Below are positions 36,459 through 49,036 of a stretch of 64,000 bases of DNA, in pieces. Positions within the stretch are counted from its first letter, which is position 1; each line of letters starts with the position of its first letter. The notes below the pieces were generated by a model that had not been told where the DNA came from, made no database searches, and worked only from the letters and a program-made list of their open reading frames with translations. The position numbers were made by a program, and so were the translations under genes. Where the stretch lies: the NCBI GenBank assembly GCA_038380795.1, contig CM076268.1:2405501-2469500 (forward strand), written 5' to 3'. Source of the DNA: Pyrocephalus nanus. Its lineage: Eukaryota > Chordata > Aves > Passeriformes > Tyrannidae.

Positions 36459-39400
36459 GATGGTTTTGATGTTTTTAACTCTCTCTACTGAATCTTTAAC
36501 TGAAAACCTCTGTTCCTGATTGACACATCTGGGCATCAAAATGTCATTCTTCCTGCATTGGGCATCCAGCATTTGCTGTGGGAGTTTTATTTGGAAAGTA
36601 AGACCAGGACTTGAATTGTTTTGTTTTTTTTTCTCCTTTTGCATTGGATACCCACATATCTTCCTTTCCTGGAGAGACAATGGAGGTTCCTGTGTACACA
36701 GGGAGACCTTATGTCCCTGAAGTGCCCCTGTTTGCATCAGATACTGAGCAGAGCATGGAACAAAATTGGAAATGATGGCAACATTTTAGGGGTTTTTAGA
36801 GGTGGCATTGATTTTTTTTGATAACTTCCTGCAGTTCAGCTGTCTGGTACATGCAAACTGCTGTTGTCTCCTGGAAAAAGTACTGAGGGAGCTTTTTTGA
36901 AGTGGAGCTGGTGAAGTCATTCCCAGATGTGCCTCTGGGAGGTACAGAGAACACGTTGCATCGTTCCCTGATTTGCTGGTTTGGCAAAAGGCTCAGCTTG
37001 TTAACAGGCCTTTGGGTGTTCCAGGCTCTCAGAGATGCTGGGGCTGGGTGTGCAGTGAGGAAAGAGCACAAGCAAACAATGACACCCATGTTTTTGGAGA
37101 GTGGAGAGTTCTGCTGCGTTGACTCACATCACTTATAAATCTAAACACTATTCTTGTATGGGAAGTACATTGCAGCAGTTGGAGTCAGCAAAGCTACTTG
37201 AAAAACATTCTTTATGTCCTATGCATAGGTCAGACAAGATCTCTGAAGCTGGCCCAGACACACTTTTGGATCTGCTTCATACTTTGTTCTTGCCATCAAA
37301 AATTGGCGAGTTCAATAACTCCAAAAAGAATGTTCACTCCTTAGTAAGTACTGACTTGATCTTTTTTGTCTGTGTAACAAATACAGTATTAAATATTTTA
37401 ACAGTCTTGCTGGATGAGGTGGGGAATGTAGAACTGCTCTTCAGATCAATCAAGTGGGTTTTGAGCACTAAGGCTTTGTGTCCTTAGCAGCTGAAAACAA
37501 GAGTCTGGAGTTAAAAGGAAACTTGTCAAAACAGAGATTATGCAGCTCTTTATTTCCCTGGTTTTTAACTTCAGAATTGATTCAGGTGTGTGCAGCATCT
37601 CAGGATCACAAAACAAGGGGAGAAATAGCTGGAGGTGATTTACACATAAAGGAAATGCACAAAATTAGTCGAGTTATTTGTCTCTCCTGCCCTTCTGCAT
37701 CTGAATTCTTTCTCTTCGTGTTCCTCCCATCTCGCTGTTCACTGCTATCCTCAGTAGGTGCAGCTGTTAGTGCAGTTGTGCTTTTGGAGGTGCAGGCAGC
37801 TCAGACTGAAATCCTGAACTAAATTAACTGCATGGGGAGTTCTGGGGGAATTTCATCTGTGTGAAGTCTGAGATGTTTAATTTGGTAATTTTTCTATTCA
37901 GGAAGAGTAAAATGAAGATAACTTCACGCTTAAATAGACATCTCCCATTGCCTTCTAGGAAGTTAAAGGGAGTTTTGCCAACTGTTCTAATGGATTCCAT
38001 TGACTGCACTGACCAGTTGTTTAGGCAGCATTCAAGTATTTATAAAATTTATGAAGTATTTATAAAATGCTGATTTGATAGCATGCCCTGCTGTATTCAA
38101 AACACATGCCAGTGGAAAACTGGGGGTGTGAGACCACACTAGTTATTTTCTTATTTTATTTATTTCTGTTGTGCTACACAGAAGTCCAGAAATAGATAAT
38201 CTCTGGTCCTGCCAAATTGTTGGTACTTCTGTCTCCAATTGCTGTATTGCAAACATTCTGTAACACTCTTCAGAACCTGAGCCACATATTCAGAAGGTAT
38301 TGACATGGATGGATGATGCATGAGCTTCTGTTTTCACACATCCTTCTGTGTTTCTCAAGACATTAATACATTTATTCAATCAAACACAGGCATTTGCTAA
38401 ACAAATCCACCATGGACACTGCAAATACTTTGTGCAGTGTCTGGACAGGGAATTTAGCATCAATATTTGTCTTCTTTTCTCATTACATTAAATTTACTTT
38501 CAGATTATTTTTTTTGCCTGAATAGATTTCACCAGATGTATTTTCCAACCTTGCTTCTTCCAAGTGAGCTGCCTATTTTCTCAAAGTCATTTTTGGCATA
38601 TCTTACAGATCCCCTGTTCTCTCGGTTCCAACCCTAAATCTTCTGGCTTCTTGCAGAATTGGATGCCATGGAGCTTGTTCCATGGCCCCTGTTTCTAATA
38701 GAATATGCAAAGTAGGATTAGCCCCAGCTTTGAACCCCTCCAAGGGCAGCTCTGGGAACAGCAATTACAGACACAGGCATGTTCTCCATGCCTTGGATGT
38801 GGCTTCCTTCCAGTTCCTCTGTGTCCTGGCACACTTGCACTGCACTAATGCTGCTCAACAGAGACTCCTCTGGAGATGTGTCTGAAGAGCCAGAACTCCA
38901 TAGTTCCTGACTTACCCTTCTCAGTATTGGTGCAGGTAAATGGAAGCACACAACAGGCATTGCTAACAACAGGAGGGGCTTTTTAAGGCATTGCAATATC
39001 TTAAAAGTAGCCTGGAAAACAAACAAACAAACAAACAAAAAATATTAATGTATCTATTTGGGCCTGTTCACCTACACTCACCCCCCCAGCTTAACTCTCA
39101 CAGTGGAGTCTCTCTGGCGTGTAAGAAGCTCTGCATCTCAAATTGCAATGATAAGGGTAGAAACCTTAATTGCTTCACTCAAAGGTGTGATGGTTCTGGA
39201 TTCTGGGGTCCCTCTGAAATGCTGAGGGCCACCACTCTGTGCAGTTGGGAAGAACCAGCCCCAGTATGCTATGGTAATCTTGTTCTCCTTGCTGGAATGT
39301 GCTGGGCATCTCCTCCTTGTTCAGCCAGGCTTAATCCTTCCTCTGCCCTCTCTCCCTGTTCTGCATCTTCTCCACACATCCATTGTCCTCAGTAAAATAA

Positions 39401-41030
39401 CCAGCTGTCCAAGAGTGCCCCAGGACTCCGGGAGGTTGTTTCTAATTTAATGTCACTAATTTACTTGCTTTACCTCTCCCACATTCCTCTGAGGACAGCT
39501 GTGTGAGGGGAGGCTACAGCTGCAGCCTGTCCTAAAGCTGGTAAATGCTGGGCCAGAATCTCTGCTCCACTGGGGTGACAGCAGCAAAGAATTTGGCCCT
39601 GAGCCTCTGACTGATCAGCCCAGGAGAACGGTCCTGTGATCCTTTTCCACCCAGACCATCCTACAAGCACTAAACCCACTTTGCTTAAATAAGGGGGTTT
39701 TCTGGTTGTTTCAACTGATAAAAAAAATCAAATTATAAGATAGGGCTCTATGCAGGCAAGCAGGATTTAAATGATTCATCGGCTTCAAGTACCTGGTGTT
39801 TTCCAGCCCCAAACCTGCCAACCTCAGCTTCTCTTTATACAAGGTGCTCTGGAAAACATGGAGCGTGTGCTCCGTGAAACTCATCAAACTGCTTTTTAAA
39901 ATTCTTTTCCAGCCTGTTTTCCCAGCTCCTTTGGCTGATGAAACACAAACAGTGTAATCAATAAAGCCTTTTTTTTCTTTTCTTTTTTTTTTTAAGGCAC
40001 TCACTAGCTTATGTAAAATCTTTGGAATTTGTAAGCATGATAACATTGTTATGCTCTCCTAGCTGATAGAAATATCAAAGCCAGCTAAGAATAATTCTGC
40101 AGCAGACAGAGAAGATTGGATTTGTTTCCTGGAATGAAAGCAAAAAGCATGAATACACTGCTCAGTTTCTAACAACTAAGGAAAAAAAAAATAAATGGAC
40201 ACTTAAAACTTCCATTTCCCTTTCTTAACAATGTCATTAAATGAGTCAAAACATAGAGTTAGTTTCCCTGGATATTTGAAAGTCTCCAAGACTTACCACA
40301 TCTTATCTTTTTTTTTTTTTTATTTCTGAATGCTGTGATTGTACATGAAACTTATGTTGCATCCAGCATTCTTCAAATCTTGTTCTTCTGCTAGAAACTC
40401 TACATAGGCTTGTTTTGCTAGAAAAGCTATCCCTGGAATTTGTGAGCCTTTGAGTCTAGCCCAGGGTCTTCTAAAAATCCATCTCACTTACTTGGAACTT
40501 TGCAGAATGGCAGTTTCCCATCCCTTTGATCCTCCAAGATGTAATGGGTTAACATTAAGCTTTCCTTTTTTATTATTTTTTTTCCCAAAGAAGGAGGTTA
40601 AGGTAGAAGTCTGGGAATTCCAAGAGACAGCCATCCCAAAGCCTCACCGATCAGAACTGCTGGGAAATGCACACCCTAATTTTCAGCCACCACAAATGAT
40701 GGTTGTGGGCAGCCTGTGTGTGGAAAGCAGTGGAAATATAAAGTTCAGGTGCTTGTTACAGGCGTGGCTTGGCCATCTCAGCCAGGCTGCTCCCCAGTTA
40801 ATTGGGCCTGTGGTTTTTGCGGAGTGAATAACTACGAACCTCTGGGTAAGAAATGCAAAAAAGAAACTCCTCTTTAGTGCTAAAAAACCTGAAGTACATT
40901 TATTTGTGTTTGTTGCAAAATGGCCTTAATGAAGGGCACTGAGTTTTCAAAATTTCAAATTGCACACATAGATTTTTATTTTTTTTTAAAGGGCCATGCA
41001 GGAATAGGACAAGCCTTTGGCTGCAGGAGG

Positions 41031-41258
41031 GTACATTTAGGTGGAATATTGGGAAGGAATTCTTCCCTGTGAGGATGGGGAGGCCCTGGCACAGGTTGCC
41101 CAGAGAAGCTGTGGCTGCCCCATCCCTGGGAGTGTCCAAGGTTGGATGGGGCTTGGAGCAACCTGGGCTGGTAGATGTCCCTGCTCCTGTTCCAGGGGGG
41201 TTGGAATAAGATGATCTTTAAGGTCCCTTCCCACCCAAACCATTCAGTGATTCTATTT
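41031..41258 (+). mobile_element. CR1 LINE 3' fragment
   Basis: This is an easily recognised avian CR1 3' UTR in plus orientation: GGAAGGAATTCTTCCCTGTG, GGCACAGGTTGCCCAGAGAA, GGAGTGTCCAAGGTTGGATG and TAAGGTCCCTTCCCACCCAA, ending in ACCATTCAGTGATTCTA, the degenerate terminal repeat. It is truncated at the 5' end. Confidence 0.92.
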
Positions 41259-43114
41259 TCTACATTTAAAACAAATGTCCTCCCTGTACACACCATCCTG
41301 ATGCTTTCTGGATTTCCCTTCCACCTAACTGTTCCCTGGGAGCCAGGGAAGGGCACAGCCATGCTGTGGGATGTCTCCTGCTCCGAGTCCCTCTCATCAG
41401 CACACTCACTGCCCAGCTCTGGCCTCAGGAGAAATCTTTGGCAAGGCTTTCCTTTGATCTGTGGCTGCCCCAGCCAGCCTGTCCCTGCACCCTGACAGCC
41501 ACCCCTGCCCTGTCATTGTCTCCCCAGCCCTGCTTATCTCTTGTTTTCCTGTTGCTTTTCAGCTGGTTTCCTCCCTCCTCCCCCCAGCCTTGTGCCGAGG
41601 CAGGTCAGGCACACCTCGGCACGCTGTTCCTGCATTTACAGGCTATCAGCTTCCCTGGGGTTAAATCTCAGAGGGCACTGGGAGACAAGTGGCAATGCTT
41701 TTGTGACAAAGGTGGGTTGAGATTGCCTCACAGGAGGTGAAAGGGCTGAGGAACAAGCAGGGACAGGCATGTTCCTTGAGAAAAACGAGCATCTTATTCC
41801 AAAAAATGCTAAATTTGGTTCTGTTAGCAGGAACTCAGCTAGGCTGTCACCATGGCTTTGTGCCAGACTGAAGTGCTGCTAGCAAAGAAAATAAAACCTT
41901 ATTTTAATGAATATTCCTCTCTCCAGGGTCTCCCTCCCCGTCAGGGCAATTATACCTGCAGAAGCTATTTGTGAAATGGTTTCCAGATGACAGAAGAGGT
42001 CAATGCCCCCCAAAAGGAGAGGGGGACTGAGTGCTTGTACCCGTATCAAAAATCACAGTAACTTTTTCCATGGCTGCTTTCCTGCAGCCTGGGAGGCAGG
42101 ATATGAAAGAGATGCTCTCCCCACAAACTTCTAACTCAGATTCATCTGAATTCTTGCTGTCAGAGTGGGTGCTACAGGATCCTGGTGCTACAACCAAGTG
42201 AACCCTCCCCGTCCCATGCAGTGTTTGCCCCTCAGTAAGCCAGACCTTGCAGCCCAGGTGATGTTGGCAGTCTACATGTCTTTCAGCATTTTCATCCATT
42301 GCAGCATCTGATTTGTCATCTGGGCATCATTTGGGATGGTCTTTTATTTCCTGTGCAGGTTTCTGAGTTTTTAAAAGCAGCAGTGAGGACAGGGAGGGGA
42401 AATCCTTGTCTCCTTCCAGGCTAGATGGGAAAGTTCTCCAGAAACACACAATTTACCTGAACAAAAATCTGTTCCCTCCTTTTGCTGATAGAAAAATCAG
42501 ACAAGGGCTAGAAGGAGAAACAGTCCAAGAGTTAAAAAAAACCCCAAACAATTAAACACTGATGAATACTTTCCCCGCTTGTGGCCCAGTCTAATTTGAT
42601 GCTCTGAGAGGTCCACCAGGTATAATTAGTGGACCCTAACATTAAAAGGAGATGCACAGTCCTGCTAGAGTCTGGACAGAGTTCTGAAGAAGAGGAAATA
42701 TTAGTTTTGTCACTCTTAAGTGTGGTGGACACCATAGCTGAAGAGTTTGGAGACAGGGAGTCGGATGGGAAACTAACTCAGCTAAATTAAATCTCTGTAA
42801 TCCCAGCATTTTATCTGCAATATCTTGATGGGACATTTGGTAAGCAATGAATCTGCTAACTCTCTTGGTGTGGGATGATATTATAGACATTTAACCTATA
42901 GTTATTGTATGGCATGTTATAAACATGATAATGATCTCCCTGGGTAGAGACTCAGTTAATTCCTTGGGTGCTGGCAGCTCGTAAATGCAGTTTGGTGCAT
43001 CTCCATGCAAAGACTTAATTACCTGTAAAGCCACTCTTTTGTGTTGTAATAAACCCATAGGAAACCCAAGAGATTAATAAGGCCACACAGCTAATTAAAA
43101 CTGCTCCACTTTTT

Positions 43115-43351
43115 CATAGGTAAAGAAAACTATGAGAAAGAAAGTAGAGAGGCCTGTAAGAAAGCAGGTAAAAGAATCTAGAAGAAAGAAGGAAGAGAAA
43201 AGAAAGAAAGAGAAAAGAGATAGTAAGTAAGAAAGAAACCTTTAAGAAAGCAGATTTAAAAAAAATTCCATAAGAAAGCACGAAAAAGGAACGCATAAAG
43301 GAATAAGATTAACCTATAAGAAGGCAGGTAAAGAAACCTATGAGAAAACCT
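43115..43351 (+). repeat. Degenerate purine-rich repeat with core TAAGAAAGCAGGTAAA
   Basis: A core close to TAAGAAAGCAGGTAAA recurs at about 43157, 43242, 43271 and 43317. A flanking GGTAAAGAAACCTATGAGAAA occurs near 43119 and 43328. The implied unit is roughly 34-36 bases, with copies separated by GAAAG-rich filler. Two copies contain CAG|GTAAA, which resembles a splice donor. The array lies some 450 bases before the CpG-rich patch. Confidence 0.6.
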
Positions 43352-43696
43352 GTGTGACTTTAGGATCTGGAATTTAACCCAAGAATTAGACTAGAAATAA
43401 AATGCTTTTGTTTAGATTTAAACGTATGTTATTTGTTTAGACATAAACACATAAAGTTTCAGTGAAAGTTGTTCAAAACTTTGCCTCTGCATCCTGAAAA
43501 CATTGGATAAAGTTATCCCTCAAGTTGGGCCAAACACCATTCCTGCCTCCTGAAACTTAAAAAAAAAAAAAGTTGCCGAACACATTATAAAACGTTAGGA
43601 GCTATTTGCGTGTGCTTTAAGGCTTACACACACGGTAATTTAATCTCTCTCCGCATCCACCCCTCCAGCAGATGGAAAACTCCGAAATTCCACCGT

Positions 43697-43727
<31 letters not shown>

Positions 43728-43740
43728 GTTGGGGGGGGGG
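43697..43740. repeat. A23 run followed by G9-TT-G10
   Basis: A run of 23 A is followed directly by nine G, two T and ten G. The G tract could fold as a G-quadruplex or be nucleosome-disfavouring. It lies at the upstream edge of the CpG-rich promoter candidate. Homopolymer lengths are prone to sequencing error. Confidence 0.95.
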
Positions 43741-43789
43741 AAAATGAGGAAGAAAAAAATTAAAAGGAAGAAAAAAAAAGAGAGGGAAG

Positions 43790-44232
43790 AAAACCCACGT
43801 GGGAGCCGGTTCGGGGAGGGGGGCTCTTGTGCTCCTTTTTATTTGTGTTGTTTCTGTTTTCGCTCCTTTGTTCCCCGAGCTCTCATCCCCCCACGGCTCA
43901 GCTCGGATGCCCCGGGGCGGCGGGGGAGGACGGGGCGCGGCAGCCGCGGTCGCTCCGGCCTTTCCTCGGGGAGCCTCATGGGAGGAGCCTCCGAGAAGCA
44001 GCTCCAGGCTCCTATTCCTCGGCCTTTTGTACGCCCCAGAGCTCGCCCTCCCACCCCTCAAAAAGAAAAAAAAAAATCTGCCGGGAGCGGGGTTTTGTCG
44101 GAGCCGCCGGTCCCCACCCGGGATGGTGGGAGAGGAGGGAGTTGCTGTTCCAGCGAGGGGCTGTTGCGGGGTGTTGTGCTGGAAGCGAGGATGACTGGGA
44201 GTAGGAAAGCTGGTGATTATTTCCTGGCGTTG
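43790..44232 (+). promoter_or_regulatory. TACC2: CpG-rich internal promoter and possible first exon
   Basis: This patch is the most CpG-dense part of the window, especially 43870-44110. It contains CCCACGTGGG at 43794-43803, a palindromic E-box (CACGTG) of the USF/MYC type, with G-rich boxes upstream. At 44232/44233 the sequence GCGTTG|GTAAGT is a near-consensus donor that could splice to the exon at 48911, about 4.7 kb downstream. No ATG reads through this donor in the phase needed by that exon, so a transcript starting here would have a non-coding first exon. Human TACC2 is known to make shorter isoforms from internal starts, which makes this assignment plausible. An antisense transcript is another possibility. 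Confidence 0.6.
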
Positions 44233-45642
44233 GTAAGTAGACACTTGTGAGGGGGAAAGTTGTTTTTTTTTTTTTTTTCTCCCCCTCCTTTCCCCCCTCT
44301 TTGAACAACTTTTCGAAACTTTTTCTGCTGCTCCCACGGCGCTTTCTCCAGCTCTGGGCGAGGATTAACTCTCCTTACTCCCCCTAAAAGATTGGATGGT
44401 TTTGCGGCTCCTGCCACGGTTTCTGGTTGGATTTGGGGTTTCAGCTCGAGCAAGGAGACTCTCTGTGTGTTGTTCGTGCCTTAGGTTTACTAGCTGGAAT
44501 TTGGGAACTTTGAAGTCCTTCAGCAATGACATCAGGACGTGACCGAGAGCCCTTCCCAGGCTCTAAAAGCTGCTCGGTGGTGACGTGATGGGCTTTTTAT
44601 AATGGTTGACAGTTATTACAGCAAATATGCTTATTCATCCTGTGCAGGAATGATTTATACTTGTGAGACTTTTATGTGGCTTTCTGTCGTCCCTCTTTTA
44701 GCTTGCAGAGGAAGTAGTGCTGTAACGCGTGCTTCGGTCCCATTAAGTGTTTTAATCTAGAGTAATTGTGTTTGTTTATTGTATTAACTCACCCTAAGTT
44801 TTAATGTGACCACAGTAATGTAGGAAAAAAATTATTTATTTTATTGTTACAACTAAACAAATCAGTGATCAATCTGGGTACTCACGTTACAGAAATTAGG
44901 GGCTTTCTGAGCAGGAAGGGTTGGGTGAGCATGGAAGTGGCGGCCCTCAGGTAATGTGTTACTAAACACCCTCCCCTGCCAAGATAACTTCTCTATCTTG
45001 TCAGGATTTCCACAAGCGGTGCCAGAAAAGTATCATTTCTGAGAATGACTCTCCGTGGTCACGGGTCCGGATGCCCGGCAGCACCAGCGCTCTCCTGCCC
45101 CGGCAGGTCATTTGGAATTCCCTGCGGGGACTGCCAGCTGCTGTGCACCACCTGGCTTCCTGGGCTTGCTTCTCATGGGTGGGGTGTTGCCTTCAGGAAG
45201 CCTTTTACAAAATGTTTTGGTGTCTCCAGAGCGCAGTTTCTGCTTTTGTTTTCCTTTCTGGTGTTGTTAGCGTGGAAATCTGCAGTGAGGGAAGGGAGTT
45301 CCTTGCTGCTGGAAGCGCAGCCTGGTGTCTGGAGCCGGGCAGCCGTGAGTTCCCACGTGGACTGCAGACACTTTGGGAGATGCAGGTGGTTCCTGCGGCT
45401 TGGCCAGGATGATGGCAGGTCCCTCCCTTGGGGTCAGGTGTGACTCAGGAGCTGCTCCAGCCGCGCTGGGCTGGGCTGGCTCTGCTGGATGCTCTGAGCA
45501 CCAGCACCCAGACCTGTTCTGCTGATTGCTCCAGTCCCGCTCAGAGGAAGAGCATGTAAATCTCAGGCACTGGAATAATTCCCTCATATTTTTCCTAAGA
45601 TTCTGTTGATATTTGAATCGATTTCAAATTTCTTCATAAGAA

Positions 45643-45655
45643 GGGGGGGGGGGGG
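45643..45655. repeat. G13 homopolymer
   Basis: Thirteen consecutive G bases are followed by a purine-rich GAAAGGAAGGAGAGAGGAGG stretch. It is simple sequence within intron 3. Confidence 0.95.
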
Positions 45656-48600
45656 AGAAAGGAAGGAGAGAGGAGGGAAAGAGTTTTTTTAATTTTGTAA
45701 TCCTTTGCTTGTATCTGATGCAGCACTTCTGAGCTGTTTCCTGACCAAGTTTAGTTTTAATTCCTGATACCAGGAATGTGGATTTCTTATATGAGAAATA
45801 GCTTATTACCTCCTTCTCCACTAAGTCATAGTCACAGGAGCCCCAAAAATCATGAAAATACTTCTAAAGAACAGAAATACCAAAGGTGCATAGAGTTATT
45901 ATAAAAGGTTTTTGTTGGATTTTCTACACATAAAGTTTATTCCAGTGAGTGCGGCTAAAGTATAAGCAACAAAATAAAGTAGGAAGAGATACAATGATTG
46001 CTAAGAAGGAATTAATAAAATGGATCAAATTTTATAAGGTATGATGTGTTTGAATGAATGAATTTGAATGGATGTAGGTGCTGCTAGATTGCTTTGCTTT
46101 CCAAAGGATTGCAGTGCAAGAACTTACCAGAAATAGCAAATCCTCTCAGTATTTCCCTGGGATTGATCAATATTTTTTCTTGTGCATGGGTAAACTGAGG
46201 CTCAAAAAATTGGCTCTTTGGCCCAGGTTATTAGCAAGCCAAGGATGAACTGTGGAGGATTTTGTCTGTCTGACTTGCTGTACCCAGCGAGCAGCATCTT
46301 GTTTCTTGAAGAAAGCAAAATAGGGGTGATGAGAGCGCTGAGAGCTCAGCCCTGCCTTGCAGTTGTTGGTGCCACTTTCCAGAGATTTCTGGAGTAAGAG
46401 CAGGATCTATAAATCTTACCATTATCTCATTAAAAGCAACCAAATGTTTGGGACTAGGAGATAGCAGAGTCTGAAATGCACTTTGGTTTCTCCTGGAGTA
46501 AACTTGGAGCTATTGCTGCCTGTTCGAAGGGAGCCACATCCAGCTCTCCTGATTGGAAAAACATGGACAGGGAGTAAATGCCAAGACCTGTAGCTGCCTT
46601 CTGTCTCCAGCACCAGTGTCAAAGTGTTTTAAAACTTGCCTATGAAGCCAGGGGGTTTAAGGTTTGCATCTCATGGTTGAAAGGAAGAGAGCAGCAAACA
46701 GACCCAACAGAACACCCAGCTCTTGCTGCCTTGGTTTGAAACCTTCTTATGTAGACCTGTTTAAACAGAAGGAATTACATAGGTTTATGCAGTTATTTCT
46801 CATTCATTCATCGGTATTTAATGGTTAGTATGGGTCAAATTTTGCCTGAAATAGTTATTATTTGCATACCTGCCTCCTAAGAGTGACTCGGAAAATCTCT
46901 TTTCGAGGATAAGTAGAGGCCTTAAAAGTGAAATTGTGAAACCCAAGAGCCTAAGGACACTTGATGGGCAGTGTCTTTCACTTCTGACACACTAATAACA
47001 GGCTGAACCCCTTGGTCTTGGGGCTGAATTTAGTGTGCTTGCTGCAGCTGTTGGTAAGCAACTGCTTATTAAACTGTGAGGTATTTTCCTTCGAAAAGTA
47101 TTCCAGTCATGCTTGTCATAAGTCGAATTTGCAAGCAGTTTTATGTAGATCCTCTTCCAGGCTCGACCCAGCACTCTGGCAACGGAATGGAAAAAGCTGG
47201 TGGCCTTTTTTTACAGAGAAACAAACTGGCCTGAAAGGCTGGTGTGTGCAGATCACTTGCAGCAGGGACCTGGTGGCGGGTGCCTGTGAGCCCAAGGGTT
47301 GTGATGGCCAGGAATGTCACTTGTGGAACTAGTCTGAGCAGCTTTTGGATGGCTTCATTGTTCGTGCTGCACAGGGCAGGCTGGCTGGGAAAGGAGCAGC
47401 TCTGCCATCACCTCCCCAGGCCTGAGTTTCAGGTTACCTTGTCCACAGAGTGCAGAAATTGCCGTCCTTGTGCAGGAGATGTGATGGTGGAGGACAAACA
47501 CTTCACTTGCTCACCAGACCGGGGCACACCTGCTCCTTTTGCTCACTGTGTATGTAAAAAAACCAAATTGCCAAGTGCTGTTGCCAAGATCTACTTTCTA
47601 AACACTCATTTGAAGGCAAAGCAGAGGGGACACCCCAGTTTGTGCTGTATCTGCAACTCAGCAATGAGTGAAAAATGGTCCCTTTATGATAATAAGCCAG
47701 AGGACTTTAGAACTTTGGCTCAAAGTTTCCTGCAACAGAATGAGCCCTCAGGTGTGGCTAAATCAGAGAACATGTGGACAGTTAATGACTCAGCATTGTA
47801 ATTGTTTTTCCCACGTGAACATGTTACAGAATCCTTCAGATCAAATATGGGAAGTGTGAGTATATTCAGATGGCAGCAAACACTGATGTTATTATATTGA
47901 AGTTTAACTCTTTGTTATGTTCTTTGATCCAGAATTAAACAGGGGTAGAGAGTCATACTGGTTCTTTGGATTTGAAGTTAGGCAAGGTAGTGTTAAAGCT
48001 GAGTTTTGTGATTTAGGGCTTTTTATTTTTAAGCTGGAAACCCAATTGCTGTGTAACAGTTTTAAGTTTATGCACCTCAAATTCATCTGTGTGTGCACAA
48101 TCCCTCTGTGTACAGGGTTTTATTCACTTGGTAGTACAGGAAACAACATGGACATGAGGAGGTTCAGTATAGTGTGAAACTGGCCCCCCAACTTAATGTT
48201 ACCCTTTATGGTTTACAAAAAACTTGAGGATTTTGGTGAGTTTTAAGGAAAACTGATGCTACCAGGGCTCTGGTCTCTGGCAAAGCCAGATGGCAAAGCC
48301 AGGTTGAAGCAGGCAACCAAAACATTTTTTTCAGGGGGTTCCCATGGTTTGGTGTCTCTTAAAAACAAACCAACCACCTTCTTCAGCCAGGCTCCTTTCC
48401 TTATTGATTCAAGGGTGTGTTTCCAAATTGTTTTCTTTTAGCCCTGAGGTGCTTGCTGGTGCTCAGGGGCACCCTGCTTTCCCTAGGAATGGGACAAAGC
48501 TGAGTGTGTGTGTTCCCTGCAGCACCTTTAACTCTGTGCCCCCACTTTTTAGCCCCCCCAACTCCGGGTGAAAGACAACCTTGAGCTCCTTACGTGGTTT

Positions 48601-48910
48601 CAAAGGCAGGAAATCTTGTCATTTCTCTTGTTCAGCTCAATTTCTCCTTCGCTTTTCATAATCAGAATCAAAGTGGGGTTAATTTGCAGTTGTAACTCAG
48701 ATAAAAATCCAGAGGCTTCATTGCTGTAGGAACAGGAGGGCTGTGCACAAAAGCAATATATGTTAAAAATGCCAACTTTTGCTGCCTTCCCTAACACCTG
48801 AGTTAGCACACCCATCTTAAAGTCTGGGGGTTCAGACAGCAAAGCAAAGTAATTCTGCAATATCTCAGACCTCTAAAAGTGCCTTTTTTCCGTGTCTTTT
48901 CTCTCTGCAG

Positions 48911-49036
48911 CCCTCCTGGGCCAGGTGATGATACACAGTTGGCTTCTCCCCTCGATCCTTCCGAGCAGCCCTTCCCTGTTCCTGCGGCGTCTGGAAATGT
49001 TGGCCCCGTGGGTGCTGCAGAGCTGACTCCACAAAG
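48911..49036 (+). CDS. TACC2: TACC2 coding exon 4 (residues 1962-2002 plus split codons)
   Basis: This 126-nt exon is preceded by a strong tract ending TTTTCTCTCTGCAG and closes at ACAAAG|GTACCG. It enters in phase 2, completing the Ser codon left open by the giant exon, is open throughout, and leaves in phase 2. The peptide starts PPGPGDDTQLASPLDPSEQP and is Pro/Ala/Ser-rich and acidic, matching the style of TACC2 linker sequence. I cannot align it confidently to human TACC2 from memory. Support comes from the splice sites, the exact phase match, the lack of stops and the position. Its length, a multiple of three, makes it skippable without a frameshift. It is the first coding exon downstream of the CpG-rich promoter candidate. 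Confidence 0.75.

Larger units (their letters stand above)
33846..48910 (+). other. TACC2: TACC2 intron 3 (about 15 kb)
   Basis: The intron runs from GTATTT at 33846 to TCTCTCTGCAG, ending at 48910. It holds a possible intronic poly(A) site near 34496, T20 at 34514-34533, T32 at 36426-36457, a plus-strand CR1 fragment at 41031-41258, a degenerate purine-rich repeat at 43115-43351, poly(A)/poly(G) runs at 43697-43740, a CpG-rich promoter candidate at 43790-44232 and a G13 run at 45643-45655. The longest other sense open frame, 185 codons at 47244-47801, resembles nothing I recognise. No other coding exon could be supported. Confidence 0.8.

Noticed and set aside
44191..44232. ATG ACT GGG AGT as a coding start for a short TACC2 isoform
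   Set aside because: It reaches the donor in phase 0, and joining to the phase-2 exon at 48911 would hit a stop within six codons.
43624..44337. 237-codon antisense and 173-codon sense open frames across the CpG-rich patch
   Set aside because: They consist largely of Lys/Arg, Phe or Pro runs from homopolymers and GC-rich promoter DNA. Low complexity, not protein.
47244..47801. 185-codon sense open frame in intron 3
   Set aside because: The peptide matches no family I know, and I see no supporting splice sites in the TACC2 phase. An open frame of this length is expected about once by chance in a window this size.
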